DNA of 64,000 nucleotides from Bacteroidota bacterium (GCA_027483445.1 JAIXUS010000069.1:62001-126000); one strand, 5' to 3'. Shown: positions 36,419 through 46,046, counted from the first letter of the stretch. Translations and numbers: made by a program. Notes: generated by a model from the letters alone, not told the origin.

Positions 36419-37459
36419 ATGACTGAGTTCATCAAACGCCTATTCTTCATTTTTTTAACAGTGTTTTCAGCCTGTTCGGGTAGCGATTCATCAACAGCGA
36501 CGCGTATTCCGGAGGCCTCAGATGTTAAAACACCCGCCATTCGTGTGCGTTTCGATCGTTTCGATCGCGACTGGTTTGCCTTAAGAAAGGAAAGCTTTAC
36601 TGACGACACCCTTTCGTTGTTTAAGCGCTATGGTGATTTTCCGGCACTATTCTCCTCAAAAATTCTCCGGACCGGAAGCCCAGATCAGCCTTTGTTTCGT
36701 GAAAATGTATTGGGATTCATTAACGATCCCGACATAAAAGCGGTATATGCTGAAGTTCAAAAGCAGTACCCGGACATCGCCTTTATGGAAAAGCCCATAA
36801 GCGAAGGGCTCAACCGTTACCACCGGGTTTTTCCGGATTCGCTGATTCCTCGAGTGGTAACGATGGTTTCGGGGTTTAATTACTCGGTTGCAGCAACAGA
36901 CTCGGTACTGGCCATTGGCCTCGATATGTACCTTGGGCAGAAAAGCCAGTTCTATGAGTGGCTGGCAATGCCTTCTTACAAAGTTAAAAATATGCACCGC
37001 GACATGATTGCCGCTGATGCGATTCGTGGGTTTGTAACGGCAAGTCATCCCTTTAACCAAAAGCAAGAAGACCTCATTGCACACATGGTTTACCACGGTA
37101 AAGTGCAGTATTTCTGTACACAGCTTTTGCCGGAGGTTCCACAAGAGCGCTTTTTAGGTTACGACAAGGCTCAGCTGGATTGGTGCAAAGCCAATGAAGG
37201 CCGCATTTGGTCGCTGTTTATTGATAAGAAGCTGTTTTATTCTACCGACTTTAACGATCAGGTAAGCTTCATCAACGATGGTCCATTCACCCCGGGATTT
37301 CCTAAAGATTCGCCACCGAAAATTGGCGTTTGGTTGGGCTGGCAGATTGTGAAAAGCTACATGGAGCGAAATCCCCAAATGGGCCTCGACAAATTATTCG
37401 AGAACACCGACGCACATCAACTGTTTAAATCATCGGGCTACAAGCCAGCAAAACTATGA
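36419..37459 (+). CDS. gldB: Gliding motility lipoprotein GldB
   Basis: 346 aa from the ATG at 36419; an in-frame GTG three codons upstream is an alternative. Lipoprotein signal with VFSACS (Cys19). The GldB pattern is clear: IRVRFDRFDRDWFAL, YGDFPALFSSKILR, FPDSLIPRVVTMVSGFNYSVAATDSVLAIGLDMYLG, and a metallopeptidase-like IAHMVYHGKVQYF segment. GldB is required for gliding in Flavobacterium and is tied to T9SS function, though its mechanism is unclear. It overlaps gldC by 4 bp. Confidence 0.93.
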   Translation: MTEFIKRLFFIFLTVFSACSGSDSSTATRIPEASDVKTPAIRVRFDRFDRDWFALRKESFTDDTLSLFKRYGDFPALFSSKILRTGSPDQPLFRENVLGFINDPDIKAVYAEVQKQYPDIAFMEKPISEGLNRYHRVFPDSLIPRVVTMVSGFNYSVAATDSVLAIGLDMYLGQKSQFYEWLAMPSYKVKNMHRDMIAADAIRGFVTASHPFNQKQEDLIAHMVYHGKVQYFCTQLLPEVPQERFLGYDKAQLDWCKANEGRIWSLFIDKKLFYSTDFNDQVSFINDGPFTPGFPKDSPPKIGVWLGWQIVKSYMERNPQMGLDKLFENTDAHQLFKSSGYKPAKL

Positions 37460-37794
37460 CCTCCGACATTCTCTTTAAAGTTAAGCTCGACCAGCATAAG
37501 GTGCCTGAGCAAATCCATTGGGACGCCACCGACAACAACGTAAAAAACCGACCTGCGAATGCGGTTATGCTATCGGTTTGGGATCCTGCGGAACAAAACG
37601 CCTTGCGGGTTGATTTATGGACGAAAGAAATGACGGTTGATGAGATGAAAAAGTTCATTCATCAAAGCTTGCTCATGATGGCCGACACCTTGGAACGCGC
37701 TACAGGAGAAAAAATCATGGCGGAAACGATGCGCGACTTTGGTCAGTATTACGCCGAAAAACTCGATTTACTCGATCCTCCAGCCCAACCTTAA
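37456..37794 (+). CDS. gldC: Gliding motility protein GldC
   Basis: 112 aa, start overlapping the gldB stop (ATGA). Small soluble protein with the GldC pattern: KVKLDQHKVPEQIHWDATD, AVMLSVWDPAEQNALRVDLWTKEMTVDEMK, and a C-terminal helix FGQYYAEKLDLL. In Flavobacterium gldC lies with gldB and improves gliding without being essential. The next gene's ATG follows immediately after the stop, with no spacer. Confidence 0.93.
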   Translation: MTSDILFKVKLDQHKVPEQIHWDATDNNVKNRPANAVMLSVWDPAEQNALRVDLWTKEMTVDEMKKFIHQSLLMMADTLERATGEKIMAETMRDFGQYYAEKLDLLDPPAQP

Positions 37795-39483
37795 ATGCTT
37801 CGGTTTGTCTTGGGTTTGTTGCTTTTTTTCCCCTATCGGGGGATGACACAACTGGTTTTGATGCCGGGCTGTTCGCTGCATGTTCAGGCCAATGCTCAAT
37901 TATACCTCAACGACAGTTTGCATATAGAACCCTTGGCGTTGCTCAATCTCAACGGAGAAGCATGGATAAATGGTTCGGTTATTAACCACGGCGTTTTTGA
38001 ATGGGCCGGCAATCTTTTTTTGGGCGAAAATCTCATTCAATCGGGCGTGCTGAATGCCACTCCAACCTCAAGGCTTATCACCGTCGGTGAATTGCACTTG
38101 CTCGGTGGTGATTCTTCAATCGCCTTGGGAGTTTGGGAAAACTCCGGTAGTGGTATGCGCCGGATTCTAAGAGACGTTTCTGTTAATCAGCTCCAACTCG
38201 ACAGTGTGCGGCTGTTTACCGGCAATTTTGCATTGCGTTTGAATGGAAACAACCAGAGTAGTCTGAGCCGCTCAGGTGGATGGGTAATCAGCGGCTTGAA
38301 CGGCGCCTTTTTCCGCAATCTCTCGGCTTCGGAGGCCTTTTTGTTTCCGGTTGGCGATAGTTTGCGGTATCGACCGGTGCAGATAGAAACGCCAACCGCG
38401 ACGGTACTCGGACTTCGTTATGCCGAGGCTTCTGCCGTTTCTGAGGGATTGCCAGTTTTTCTGAGCGATCCGCTCATTTGCTCTATCGACCCTCAGTTCA
38501 ACTATCGCATTTACCCTGAGTCAGGATCCATTTCGTTTAACGCCACTTTTCCGGCCTCTTTTTTCAATGGCCAAGCCGGATGGGCTATTCGTGGGTTAAA
38601 TGCCGGCGACGGGTGGTCGCGCCTGAACTCGAGTTTAGTGCCTCCGGGAGACTCCCTGAGAGTTGGATTTAATGATTTGCTTCAAGGTCCTTCTGCACTC
38701 TCATTGTATTCGCTTCGACCAGAAACCCCTTTGGTTCTTGGTCCCGACAGCCTCTGCGCACTAAGCACTTCAGTTTCCTATTCAGTGAGCAATCCGCAAA
38801 TGGGGCTCAACTATTTGTGGAACATCACCGGAGGGGCATTAACTGCGGAAGAGGGACCTGAGGTAGAAATCAATTGGGGCAATCAACCGCCCGGAGTCGT
38901 AGCTGTGATTGCCACAGCAGGTAATGGATGCAGTTCGCTTAGTGGAAGCCTCCCGGTTACCTTGCACCCTTTGCCCTCCGTTGATATTAACTTTACTGCT
39001 CCTGAATACCCCTTCGCGGGAGAAGTTTGGTCGTTTGAAGCTGAGTATACAGGTGCTACAATTTTTTACTGGGAGTCGGGGGGTGGATTAACCGGTTTAG
39101 GGTCATCGTTCAATGCCACCTATGAAAATGTAGGCGGATATATTGTTAACCTTGTGGGCGAATCGGAGTTCGGCTGTCGCGATACAGCCCAGGCCAAGAT
39201 TACGGTTTTAGAAGGGCTCGAGATTCCCGATTCGTTTTCGCCCAATGGAGATGGAGTAAATGATGTATTCCTGCTAAAAAACGGAGGACTTGAGGAAATC
39301 GAGGTTCGAATCTTCGACCGGTGGGGAAATTTGGTTTTCGGGAGTAATCAGACTCAAACGTTTTGGGATGGAAAAAGTCCAGGGGGCGAACTTGTTCCTA
39401 CTGGCACCTATTTCTTGTTGCTTCGTGCATTGGGCGACGGTACCATCTATGAGAAGCGAGGAAGCATTACTGTGTTTTATTAA
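37795..39483 (+). CDS. Secreted protein with type B T9SS sorting domain (gliding motility-associated C-terminal domain)
   Basis: 562 aa; ATG directly abuts the gldC stop. Signal peptide about 1-18. Residues 20-300 are repetitive beta-strand sequence (LNLNGEAWINGSVINHGVFEWAGNL) suggesting a beta-helix or lamin-like stack. Residues about 320-475 look like two Ig/PKD-type domains. The end (about 478-562) is the type B sorting domain: IPDSFSPNGDGVNDVF, VRIFDRWGNLVF, PTGTYFLLL. The protein should be secreted by T9SS without the usual type A anchor. Its tight coupling to gldBC suggests co-expression, but its function is unknown. Confidence 0.87.
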   Translation: MLRFVLGLLLFFPYRGMTQLVLMPGCSLHVQANAQLYLNDSLHIEPLALLNLNGEAWINGSVINHGVFEWAGNLFLGENLIQSGVLNATPTSRLITVGELHLLGGDSSIALGVWENSGSGMRRILRDVSVNQLQLDSVRLFTGNFALRLNGNNQSSLSRSGGWVISGLNGAFFRNLSASEAFLFPVGDSLRYRPVQIETPTATVLGLRYAEASAVSEGLPVFLSDPLICSIDPQFNYRIYPESGSISFNATFPASFFNGQAGWAIRGLNAGDGWSRLNSSLVPPGDSLRVGFNDLLQGPSALSLYSLRPETPLVLGPDSLCALSTSVSYSVSNPQMGLNYLWNITGGALTAEEGPEVEINWGNQPPGVVAVIATAGNGCSSLSGSLPVTLHPLPSVDINFTAPEYPFAGEVWSFEAEYTGATIFYWESGGGLTGLGSSFNATYENVGGYIVNLVGESEFGCRDTAQAKITVLEGLEIPDSFSPNGDGVNDVFLLKNGGLEEIEVRIFDRWGNLVFGSNQTQTFWDGKSPGGELVPTGTYFLLLRALGDGTIYEKRGSITVFY

Positions 39484-39520
39484 TGGATAGGCTTCCGGCG
39501 AGCAGCTCCAATTGCGAGAT

Positions 39521-40123
39521 TCAGCCTTTGAACAAAGGGTTCGTCTGATCGATGAATTGTAGCAGTTCATCACGACCAAGACTCGACTCGGCCGAGCTTA
39601 CAAAATGAGGCGGCATTTCGGCCCATTCTTTAAGCATTTCGCGTTTATAGGCTGCCAAATTCGATTGCAACGCTGTTGTTCCTAGTTTGTCGGCCTTGGT
39701 GAAGACTATGTGAAAAGGCACGCCGTTTTCTCCAAGCCAATGAAAAAACTTGCGGTCGATTTCCTGCATCTCAAGCCTTATATCAATCAAAACAAACAAG
39801 CACATCAAGTTGCTCCGCCCGGCTATGTAGTCAAAAATAATTTGGGCAAAGCCGCTTCGCAAGGCCTTACTGGTGCGGGCATATCCATAACCGGGAAGAT
39901 CGACCAGGTACCATGCGTTGTTGATTAGAAAATGGTTTATCAATTGCGTTTTTCCGGGTCTGCCAGATGTTTTGGCTAGGCCTTTTTGCCGGGTAAGCAT
40001 GTTAATCAACGAGCTTTTCCCCACATTCGACCGCCCAATAAAGGCATACTCCGGGAGCTTTGGTGCAGGGCAGCCTTTCACCGAGCTGTTACTAATAACG
40101 AAACTAGCTGAACGGATAATCAT
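39521..40123 (-). CDS. engB: Ribosome-biogenesis GTPase EngB (YsxC/YihA)
   Basis: 200 aa from the ATG at 40123; an upstream extension overlaps the ABC gene. G motifs are intact: G1 GRSNVGKSS, G3 DLPGYGYA, G4 FTKADK, and the G2 region KTSGRPGKTQLINHF. EngB assists late assembly of the large ribosomal subunit. Its start overlaps the stop of the upstream ABC transporter gene, so it is the last gene of an overlapping minus-strand operon. Confidence 0.96.
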   Translation of the reverse strand: MIIRSASFVISNSSVKGCPAPKLPEYAFIGRSNVGKSSLINMLTRQKGLAKTSGRPGKTQLINHFLINNAWYLVDLPGYGYARTSKALRSGFAQIIFDYIAGRSNLMCLFVLIDIRLEMQEIDRKFFHWLGENGVPFHIVFTKADKLGTTALQSNLAAYKREMLKEWAEMPPHFVSSAESSLGRDELLQFIDQTNPLFKG

Positions 40124-41865
40124 AAAGAGAAATTTCCTTGTGGTATAGCATCCAATAGGTTGCTGGTATATGGGTTGTCTGGCGTTTGACAAATTCTGTC
40201 GGCCTCACCTTCTTCTACAATCTCGCCGTTTTGCAAAACAATAATGCGATCCGACACAAAGCGCACAACACCAATGTCGTGAGAGATAAACAGACAGGTA
40301 AAGCCCATTTCTCGTTTCAGTTCATTGATGAGATTAATAATTTGAGCTTGGACTGAAACATCGAGTGCGCTAACGGCTTCGTCGCACACTAAAAAGTCGG
40401 GCTGTACGGAAAGCGCCCGGGCAATACAAAGTCGCTGACGCTGGCCTCCCGACATTTCAGAAGGATAACGACGCCGGAAACTACGGGGCAAATGCACACG
40501 ATCAAGCAACTCATCCACACGTTTTTTTAGGCTTTCCTTATCGGCGCACAACCGGTGCACTAACAGCGGCTCTTCTAGCATTTCAGCCACGGTGAGCGAT
40601 GGATTCAGCGACTGGTATGGATCCTGAAAAACCATTTGCATCCGTTTTCTCAAAGGCCTAAATTGAGATTGGCTTAGCTTGGTAATATTTTGGCCGTCGA
40701 ACCATATTTCTCCACTGAGCGGTTCTTCCAGTTTAAGAATGGCTCTACCCAGACTGCTTTTGCCTGAGCCAGACTCCCCTACCAAACCGAGCGTTTCGCC
40801 GGGAAAAACGTTAAGTGAAACGTCCTTAACCGCGCGGATTTCTTCAACACTTCTTGAGAAAATCGTTTTTCGTTGAGTGTAGCCGATATGAATATTGTGC
40901 ACCTCAAGCAAGGCCTTTTGGTTGTATAGTTTAGCGTGATTTGCTGAGCGTTCAGCCTGGTCAATAATATTCGATGGGTGGTTAGGATTAAAACGGCTTT
41001 CGGCGGCTTCTTCTGAAAGGTAATCTTGCAAAGTAGGCAGTCGAAACAATCGCTTTTCTAAAGGTGGGCGACAATTTATCAGTCCTCGGGTGTAGGCCGA
41101 TTGAGGGTGAAGAAACACGTGGTCAACCGGACCAGACTCGACTAGTTCTCCATTTTGAAGAATAAGGGCACTGTCGGCAAACCCCGACAACAGGTTTAAA
41201 TCGTGCGAGATGAACAGAATTGCAGTACCATGCTGATCACGCAGTTTTTTCATCAGCATGAGGATGTTTTTTTGCGTACTCACATCCAATGCTGTAGTTG
41301 GCTCATCGGCAATAAGCACCTCTGGTTTACAGGCCATAGCCATGGCTATCATCACCCTTTGCTTTTGTCCACCCGAAAGCTGGTGCGGATAGGCTGAATA
41401 AATTCTATCGGGGTTGTCGGGTAACACCTCGGCAATAAGCTTGAGGGCTTCATTTTTAGCTACATGCTTGGTGTTTCTTCGATGAACAAGGAACATTTCA
41501 GCAATTTGTTCCCCACAACGCATTATAGGGTTTAAGGCCGATCCCGGCTCTTGAAAAATCATGGAAAGGTGCTCCCCGCGAAAGCGGGCATACTGCTTTG
41601 GGTTGAGGCGATTGAGTGCGGTCTCGCTATTATTCGCGTCGAAAAAGCTGATTTGTTCGCTTTGAATGGTGGCTTGCTCGGGCGACAAGAGATTCATCAG
41701 CGCCAAGGCTGTTACGCTTTTTCCAGACCCCGACTCTCCGGCTATTCCTAGAATTTCGCCTCGATTTAAAGTAAATGACAGCTTATTCACAGCCGGCAAA
41801 ACATTTCCCTGCTTATTCTTGAATAGAACAGATAGTGCCGATACTGCTAAAACTGGCGTTTTCAC
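40120..41865 (-). CDS. Tandem ATP-binding protein of a peptide/oligopeptide ABC importer (DppDF/YejF type)
   Basis: 581 aa with a GTG start overlapping the upstream lipoprotein stop. Two complete ABC ATPase domains are fused: Walker [10 protein letters not shown] and GESGSGKSS, signatures LSGGQKQRV and MSGGQRQRL, Walker B ending ADEPTTALD and CDEAVSALD. After each domain is the short Cys-poor oligopeptide-family tail ([22 protein letters not shown]). This is the fused arrangement of DppD+DppF, as in YejF. The matching permeases and binding protein are not in this window. Confidence 0.92.
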   Translation of the reverse strand: MKTPVLAVSALSVLFKNKQGNVLPAVNKLSFTLNRGEILGIAGESGSGKSVTALALMNLLSPEQATIQSEQISFFDANNSETALNRLNPKQYARFRGEHLSMIFQEPGSALNPIMRCGEQIAEMFLVHRRNTKHVAKNEALKLIAEVLPDNPDRIYSAYPHQLSGGQKQRVMIAMAMACKPEVLIADEPTTALDVSTQKNILMLMKKLRDQHGTAILFISHDLNLLSGFADSALILQNGELVESGPVDHVFLHPQSAYTRGLINCRPPLEKRLFRLPTLQDYLSEEAAESRFNPNHPSNIIDQAERSANHAKLYNQKALLEVHNIHIGYTQRKTIFSRSVEEIRAVKDVSLNVFPGETLGLVGESGSGKSSLGRAILKLEEPLSGEIWFDGQNITKLSQSQFRPLRKRMQMVFQDPYQSLNPSLTVAEMLEEPLLVHRLCADKESLKKRVDELLDRVHLPRSFRRRYPSEMSGGQRQRLCIARALSVQPDFLVCDEAVSALDVSVQAQIINLINELKREMGFTCLFISHDIGVVRFVSDRIIVLQNGEIVEEGEADRICQTPDNPYTSNLLDAIPQGNFSL

Positions 41866-42392
41866 AGAACTGGTGTTTCTCCCGATTCGGGGTTTTCTTT
41901 GTAAATGCTCAAAGAGAACTGGCCAAAATCAGACAGCTGACTTTCATCTACCATTTCAATCCGTGCGCGGGTGTTTCCTGAGATTGTAGACCAAACTAAA
42001 AATCCATTTCCCGGGGTGCTCGTGCCATACTTTTGGTTGAAAAAGGATTTAAAACCATTAAGCAACGCTTGTCCTTCGGCTGGATTCTGAAAGTTCACCT
42101 CTACCAATATCTCGTATAGTCTTTCGTTTTCAAAGCCGTACTGAATTAGATAATCGGCATTTTCGTTTAACCGCCCCTCATAGCTAAGGCTGCTTTCGGT
42201 AAATGAAGACGGTGCTGTTCCTTCATTTTGCCTTACCCGATCGGGCGAATCGCCCAGCTCACAATCTCTGAACAGGCCGTGATTGCTGCGCATAAGATTG
42301 GCGAAGTCTTCACCGTACTTTTCCAGACTTCCTTTGCACGACCACAACAGCAGTAAAACAACGGGAAGAATCAATGGGGCGTTTCGGTTCAT
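41862..42392 (-). CDS. Putative lipoprotein of unknown function
   Basis: 176 aa from the ATG at 42392. Signal peptide with lipobox LLLWSC (Cys19). The body contains no family recognised here: DCELGDSPDRVRQNEG, LSYEGRLNENADYLIQYGFEN and NGFLVWSTISGNTRARIEM suggest a compact mixed alpha/beta domain. It overlaps the ABC ATPase start by 4 bp. Translational coupling suggests it works with, or is expressed at the same level as, the transporter, but this is inference. Confidence 0.75.
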   Translation of the reverse strand: MNRNAPLILPVVLLLLWSCKGSLEKYGEDFANLMRSNHGLFRDCELGDSPDRVRQNEGTAPSSFTESSLSYEGRLNENADYLIQYGFENERLYEILVEVNFQNPAEGQALLNGFKSFFNQKYGTSTPGNGFLVWSTISGNTRARIEMVDESQLSDFGQFSLSIYKENPESGETPVL

Positions 42393-42438
42393 GGTATTGT
42401 TACGAAGCCCGCAATTTACAAGAAAGCGGCAAACCTTG

Positions 42439-43128
42439 TTAGGTTTCACTTGGGATGTTTCTACCCTGCATGGCTTCAAAGATCGACATCAGAGTGAGCA
42501 CATCCGCTTCACAGTATTCGCGAATGCTTTCAAGATCACTTTCTAACCAATACTTAGAGTAGACCGCACTTCCATCCATGCCTTGTTTCGGGTCGTCGGC
42601 GCCAAAAACCGCAGCGAGCAGACGCAATGGTGTGTAATGCTTAAAATCTCCGAATTTCCACAATTCTAAAGTGTCGAGATGATTGATTTCCCATGGTTTT
42701 TTACCCATAAGTTGAAGGCATTCAGGTAGTTCAAGTCCCAAAATAAGCATACGCCTGCACAACCATGGGTAATCGAACTCCTTGCCGTTGTGGGCGCAAA
42801 ATCGATGATGTCCGGTATAGTTCTTCTTCAGCCAGCGTAGAAAGCCACTCAGCAACTCTTCTTCCTCGTGACCATAAAAAGAGATGAGGCGCCGAGTGTT
42901 TCCTTTTCGGGCATAATATCCGAGCGAAATGCAGATTATTTTTCCGAATTCGGCATAAATACCCGCCCTTTCATAGGATTCTTCAGGCGAATCTGTGCGC
43001 CCTAAGCTATGGTGCTTTGCAACCCATAGCGATTGCCATAGCGGGCGGAGTTGGGCAAATTCCGGCGCGGCGGGGACGGTTTCGATGTCGATGAAAATCA
43101 CCGACTCTTTGGCAATGTGGTGTATCAT
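42439..43128 (-). CDS. Predicted 3'-5' exonuclease, RNase H-like (DNA_pol_B_exo2 family)
   Basis: 229 aa. The DEDD-type motifs are present: Exo I FIDIETVP (Asp-x-Glu), Exo II HNGKEFDYPWL and Exo III area with YCEADVLTLMSIF. This fits the stand-alone family related to the proofreading domain of DNA polymerase B. No polymerase domain is present. Its partner and substrate are unknown. It lies 45 bp downstream of the conserved hypothetical gene, in the same orientation. Confidence 0.87.
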   Translation of the reverse strand: MIHHIAKESVIFIDIETVPAAPEFAQLRPLWQSLWVAKHHSLGRTDSPEESYERAGIYAEFGKIICISLGYYARKGNTRRLISFYGHEEEELLSGFLRWLKKNYTGHHRFCAHNGKEFDYPWLCRRMLILGLELPECLQLMGKKPWEINHLDTLELWKFGDFKHYTPLRLLAAVFGADDPKQGMDGSAVYSKYWLESDLESIREYCEADVLTLMSIFEAMQGRNIPSET

Positions 43129-43173
43129 AATTCCGGTTTGTATTAAACGACCGGAACAACATCGGAACTCAGC

Positions 43174-43575
43174 TCAGGCGATTATGACTCCTCTTTTATT
43201 AAGCACCGGAACATTTGAGAAAAACGCTTCATCAATAGTTCCGGGTAGAAAAATGAACTTCTTGTCGTGGATTAACTCCCCAACATAAAAGCTCACCCAG
43301 TATTCGTTGTTCAAGTGGAAAACGTTCTCCATGATCGGCTCCACCCGAGCAGCACTTTTGGCCGGAACGGTTTCAATGAAATGACGTAACACCGAAGTTT
43401 TAACGTCTTCACCATCTACCTTTCCATAACCCTTTGAGCTTACCAACACACCGGTAATCTCTATCTCTTTTAGGTTTAGCAGATACACTGCCCAGCCTTC
43501 TTCCCCTTCAACTTCTTCTTTTACCACCGCAATGGCAACGTCAGTTACTGTGGGGTATTCAATGTCTTTTTTCAT
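43174..43575 (-). CDS. Conserved Bacteroidota protein of unknown function
   Basis: 133 aa, cytoplasmic (no signal or membrane segment). Sequence pattern DVAIAVVKEEVEGEEGWAVYLLN, GVLVSSKGYGKVDGEDVKTSVLRHF and KKFIFLPGTIDEAFFSNVPVL are familiar from flavobacterial hypothetical proteins, where the protein is sometimes mislabelled as a Phe-tRNA synthetase subunit; it has no such domain. It has its own promoter match. Function not known. Confidence 0.8.
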   Translation of the reverse strand: MKKDIEYPTVTDVAIAVVKEEVEGEEGWAVYLLNLKEIEITGVLVSSKGYGKVDGEDVKTSVLRHFIETVPAKSAARVEPIMENVFHLNNEYWVSFYVGELIHDKKFIFLPGTIDEAFFSNVPVLNKRGVIIA

Positions 43576-43588
43576 CCGAACTGAGCTT

Positions 43589-43617
43589 CAAAATTACATC
43601 GCTACACAACACCGCAA
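43589..43617 (-). promoter_or_regulatory. Promoter for the conserved hypothetical gene (TTG-N18-TAATTTTG)
   Basis: On the minus strand TTG (43615-43617), 18 bases, then TAATTTTG (43589-43596), an exact -7 match. The ATG at 43575 lies 13 bases further on, giving a short leader. Confidence 0.55.
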
Positions 43618-43671
43618 CAGAACCTGAATAAAGGTTTATCCGTATGGTTTGTTAATAACTTTGTTAATTGC

Positions 43672-43702
43672 TTGTTTTTCACACTTGTGGGAGTTACTTT
43701 TA
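43672..43702 (+). promoter_or_regulatory. Promoter candidate for the secreted protein at 43725
   Basis: TTG (43672-43674), 20 bases, then TACTTTTA (43695-43702), one mismatch from TAnnTTTG. A second -7 match, TAACTTTG (43656-43663), lies further upstream. Confidence 0.4.
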
Positions 43703-43724
43703 CTCCATTAAAAAGCGCTGAACC

Positions 43725-44819
43725 ATGAAACATCTTCACACTAAAAGCGTCTTACTTTCCGCTCTGGCCTTGGCCTTGAGTACGTTTAGCATCGCTCAGG
43801 ATGCCTGCATCTTAAAGGATGCCGGGAAGTTGTATAAAAAGCAGGAACGCAAACCTTCGCCGGTGATGAAAACCCGCTATCAATTCGGAGTGGGCCAAAC
43901 TTCTGGCCGGGAGTATTTGATGCAGCAAGACCTGTTCGACAGTAAGGGAAATCCAAAAAGTTCAGGGCAATTCTCCGAAGATGGCAACAAGTCGGCCGAC
44001 ATTCGCTACACATTCGATGCGAATGGAAAGTTGCAAAAACGCGAAACCAAGTATATCGGTAAAAACCTCAAGGAAGTTGTTTTGTATAACGCCAACGCTC
44101 GTCCTGAAAAACGAGAGATGCGCACCAAAGGCGACACACTTCTTACATATACGGTTTACGCCTATGACGATCAGGGATTTCCGGTTTCAGAAGAGGACTT
44201 CCGCGGCGAAAAATCGCTGGGAAAAAAACTTTTCGAAGACAAACGCTCTTCACGCGGCGATTTAATTGAAACCTGTCATTATGCTTTGGATTCAACCGGA
44301 GCACGAGTTCCCGGTCAATATCCGCTCACGGTAAATGAGTTCGACGATCAGGGAACGATACTTCAAACCACCGTTTATAACAACAAGGAGCGTCGCAAAA
44401 TGCTGAGTTGGGTGTATTTCAAGTATCAGCTCGACAATGATTACCGTATCATTCGACGCCACGGCTATAACGAAGATCAGCAGGAAACTGAGCGTGTAGA
44501 GCTTGTGTACACCGATTCCTCCATCACCTCAACCTATTACAAGGTCTGCGCCTGCCCCGAAAAAAAGCTTGAAAACAAAGGCAGTGCTGAGAGGGTTTAC
44601 AACAGCTTTGGCGAAATTGTCAGGGAAATTAAACGAGATGCTTCAGGCCTTCAAACCGAAGTAACAACCTGGCGGTATGACGACTTTGGCCTCACCACAG
44701 AGGTGGTAACCGTAAAGTCTTCTGAACCGGAAAAGCTCATCAAGTCGAGGACCATCATTGAATACTATACCGATGTTTCTGTGAATGCCCCGGTAAGTAA
44801 AGCAGGCGCTAAAAAGTAA
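43725..44819 (+). CDS. Secreted protein with RHS/MORN-like strand repeats, unknown function
   Basis: 364 aa with a signal peptide (SVLLSALALALSTFSIAQ). The mature part contains short repeats of the type FDxNGKLQKRETKYIGKNLKEVVLYNANA and YDDQGFPVSEEDFRGEKSLG, like YD/RHS-type or YwqK-like strand repeats found in bacterial surface proteins. No sorting domain is visible at the C-terminus, so it is periplasmic or released. The final residues are Lys-rich. No catalytic motif was seen. Confidence 0.72.
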   Translation: MKHLHTKSVLLSALALALSTFSIAQDACILKDAGKLYKKQERKPSPVMKTRYQFGVGQTSGREYLMQQDLFDSKGNPKSSGQFSEDGNKSADIRYTFDANGKLQKRETKYIGKNLKEVVLYNANARPEKREMRTKGDTLLTYTVYAYDDQGFPVSEEDFRGEKSLGKKLFEDKRSSRGDLIETCHYALDSTGARVPGQYPLTVNEFDDQGTILQTTVYNNKERRKMLSWVYFKYQLDNDYRIIRRHGYNEDQQETERVELVYTDSSITSTYYKVCACPEKKLENKGSAERVYNSFGEIVREIKRDASGLQTEVTTWRYDDFGLTTEVVTVKSSEPEKLIKSRTIIEYYTDVSVNAPVSKAGAKK

Positions 44820-44821
44820 GG

Positions 44822-46042
44822 CTAACGCCGGATGACTTTACACCAAGACGTTCGTCCATCTTCCTGCTCTAGTTGAAGTAGATAGATTCCGGAGTTCAGA
44901 GACTCTTCTACGTGGAAGGTTTTCGAACGGCTAGGGTTCTCCAAGCAAAGCACTGTTCTTCCCGAAAGGTCGGTAATCCGGCCCTTTGTCCAATGCACTG
45001 AGCTACGCACGGTAAACCCGTTGCTTTCAAACGGATTGGGAAAAACAACTGGAGGGCTTTGTGCATTAAGCATTCCCGCTGGGGTTTCACATCCAACCAG
45101 CCTCGCCAAAAATGGCGTTATAATTTGAAACACGGAGTCTCGGTAAATGTCATCAGTTACAAAGGGTGTGTGACCAACACCGGGCCATGAAGCAAATGGA
45201 TTTTCGATACCTAGATTTTCAAGGCGCGCCACTATCGATGCACTGCCATCTACGGGGAGCAGATTTTGTCCCAGTACATTAATTACGGCCGAACCGTAAG
45301 GAACGGTATTGTCGGCGGTGCCATGCGCAGAAACGCAGGGTGGATCTCCGGCAACAATCCAACTGGTGTCTCCGATGGCGCCGCACAAATTCACAACACC
45401 TCTTACAGCAGAGGAAAATCCGGGATTGCCGCTGTTCCCTTCGATGCCCCCATATTCAACTGGATTAATTTCGGCGGGGATTTCCGACTCTTCGTTCAGA
45501 TATGCGGCATGCAGTGCGGTGAATGCGCCCGCTGAAACGCCCCCTGAAAAAATGTAATCAGGATCAATTCTAAATGTATTGTTCCCCGCGGCTACCTGAG
45601 CGCGGAAGTAGCGTATGGCCGCCTTCATATCGCTGGATGCACGGTAAACGGTTTGTACGGCTGTTGTTGGGTTGGGGAAGAAGTTCTCATACCCAAGTCG
45701 ATAGCTAATCGAAGCTACCACATAGCCCATTTTGGCATACTTGGCACAGATTGGAACTACGTCGGGACCTGTTTTATTTCCAAAAATAAAGGAGCCTCCA
45801 TGGGCGAGTATAAGCAAAGGCCTTCGCGAAGCGGTGTCGCCAGCCGGCTCGTAAATGTCGAGCTGAAGGCTTTGGTTGGATCCGGTTACGTTTACGGCCG
45901 AACCATAGGTGATGTCGGAGCTTAAGGTTACTTCGGTAAAAATTTCTTCCCAAAACCGCCCTCCGCTACAGCTAAATTGGGCCATTAATGAATTCTGGAA
46001 AAACACTAAAAAGAACAGGGCAAAGTAGCGGTTTGGGCTCAT
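44822..46042 (-). CDS. Secreted alpha/beta-hydrolase (carboxylesterase/lipase-like) with T9SS type A sorting domain
   Basis: 406 aa from the ATG at 46042 (signal peptide ends about 21). Esterase features: oxyanion motif LAHGGSF; nucleophile Ser170 in GGVSAGAF; Asp244 in HGTADNTVP and His291 in GVGHTPF complete a plausible triad. Residues about 330-406 (VFPNPFESNGF, TDLSGRTVL, LNSGIYLLQL) are a type A sorting domain, so the enzyme should be displayed on the cell surface. The substrate is unknown. It is 4 bp beyond the NifU-like gene and shares its direction. Confidence 0.87.
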   Translation of the reverse strand: MSPNRYFALFFLVFFQNSLMAQFSCSGGRFWEEIFTEVTLSSDITYGSAVNVTGSNQSLQLDIYEPAGDTASRRPLLILAHGGSFIFGNKTGPDVVPICAKYAKMGYVVASISYRLGYENFFPNPTTAVQTVYRASSDMKAAIRYFRAQVAAGNNTFRIDPDYIFSGGVSAGAFTALHAAYLNEESEIPAEINPVEYGGIEGNSGNPGFSSAVRGVVNLCGAIGDTSWIVAGDPPCVSAHGTADNTVPYGSAVINVLGQNLLPVDGSASIVARLENLGIENPFASWPGVGHTPFVTDDIYRDSVFQIITPFLARLVGCETPAGMLNAQSPPVVFPNPFESNGFTVRSSVHWTKGRITDLSGRTVLCLENPSRSKTFHVEESLNSGIYLLQLEQEDGRTSWCKVIRR

Positions 46043-46046
46043 AGGC

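Noticed and set aside
39290-39330. tRNA-like GGTTCGAATC-type motif
   Set aside because: AGGTTCGAATCTTCGACC occurs inside the type B sorting domain coding sequence, and no acceptor or anticodon arm can be formed. No tRNA was found in the window.
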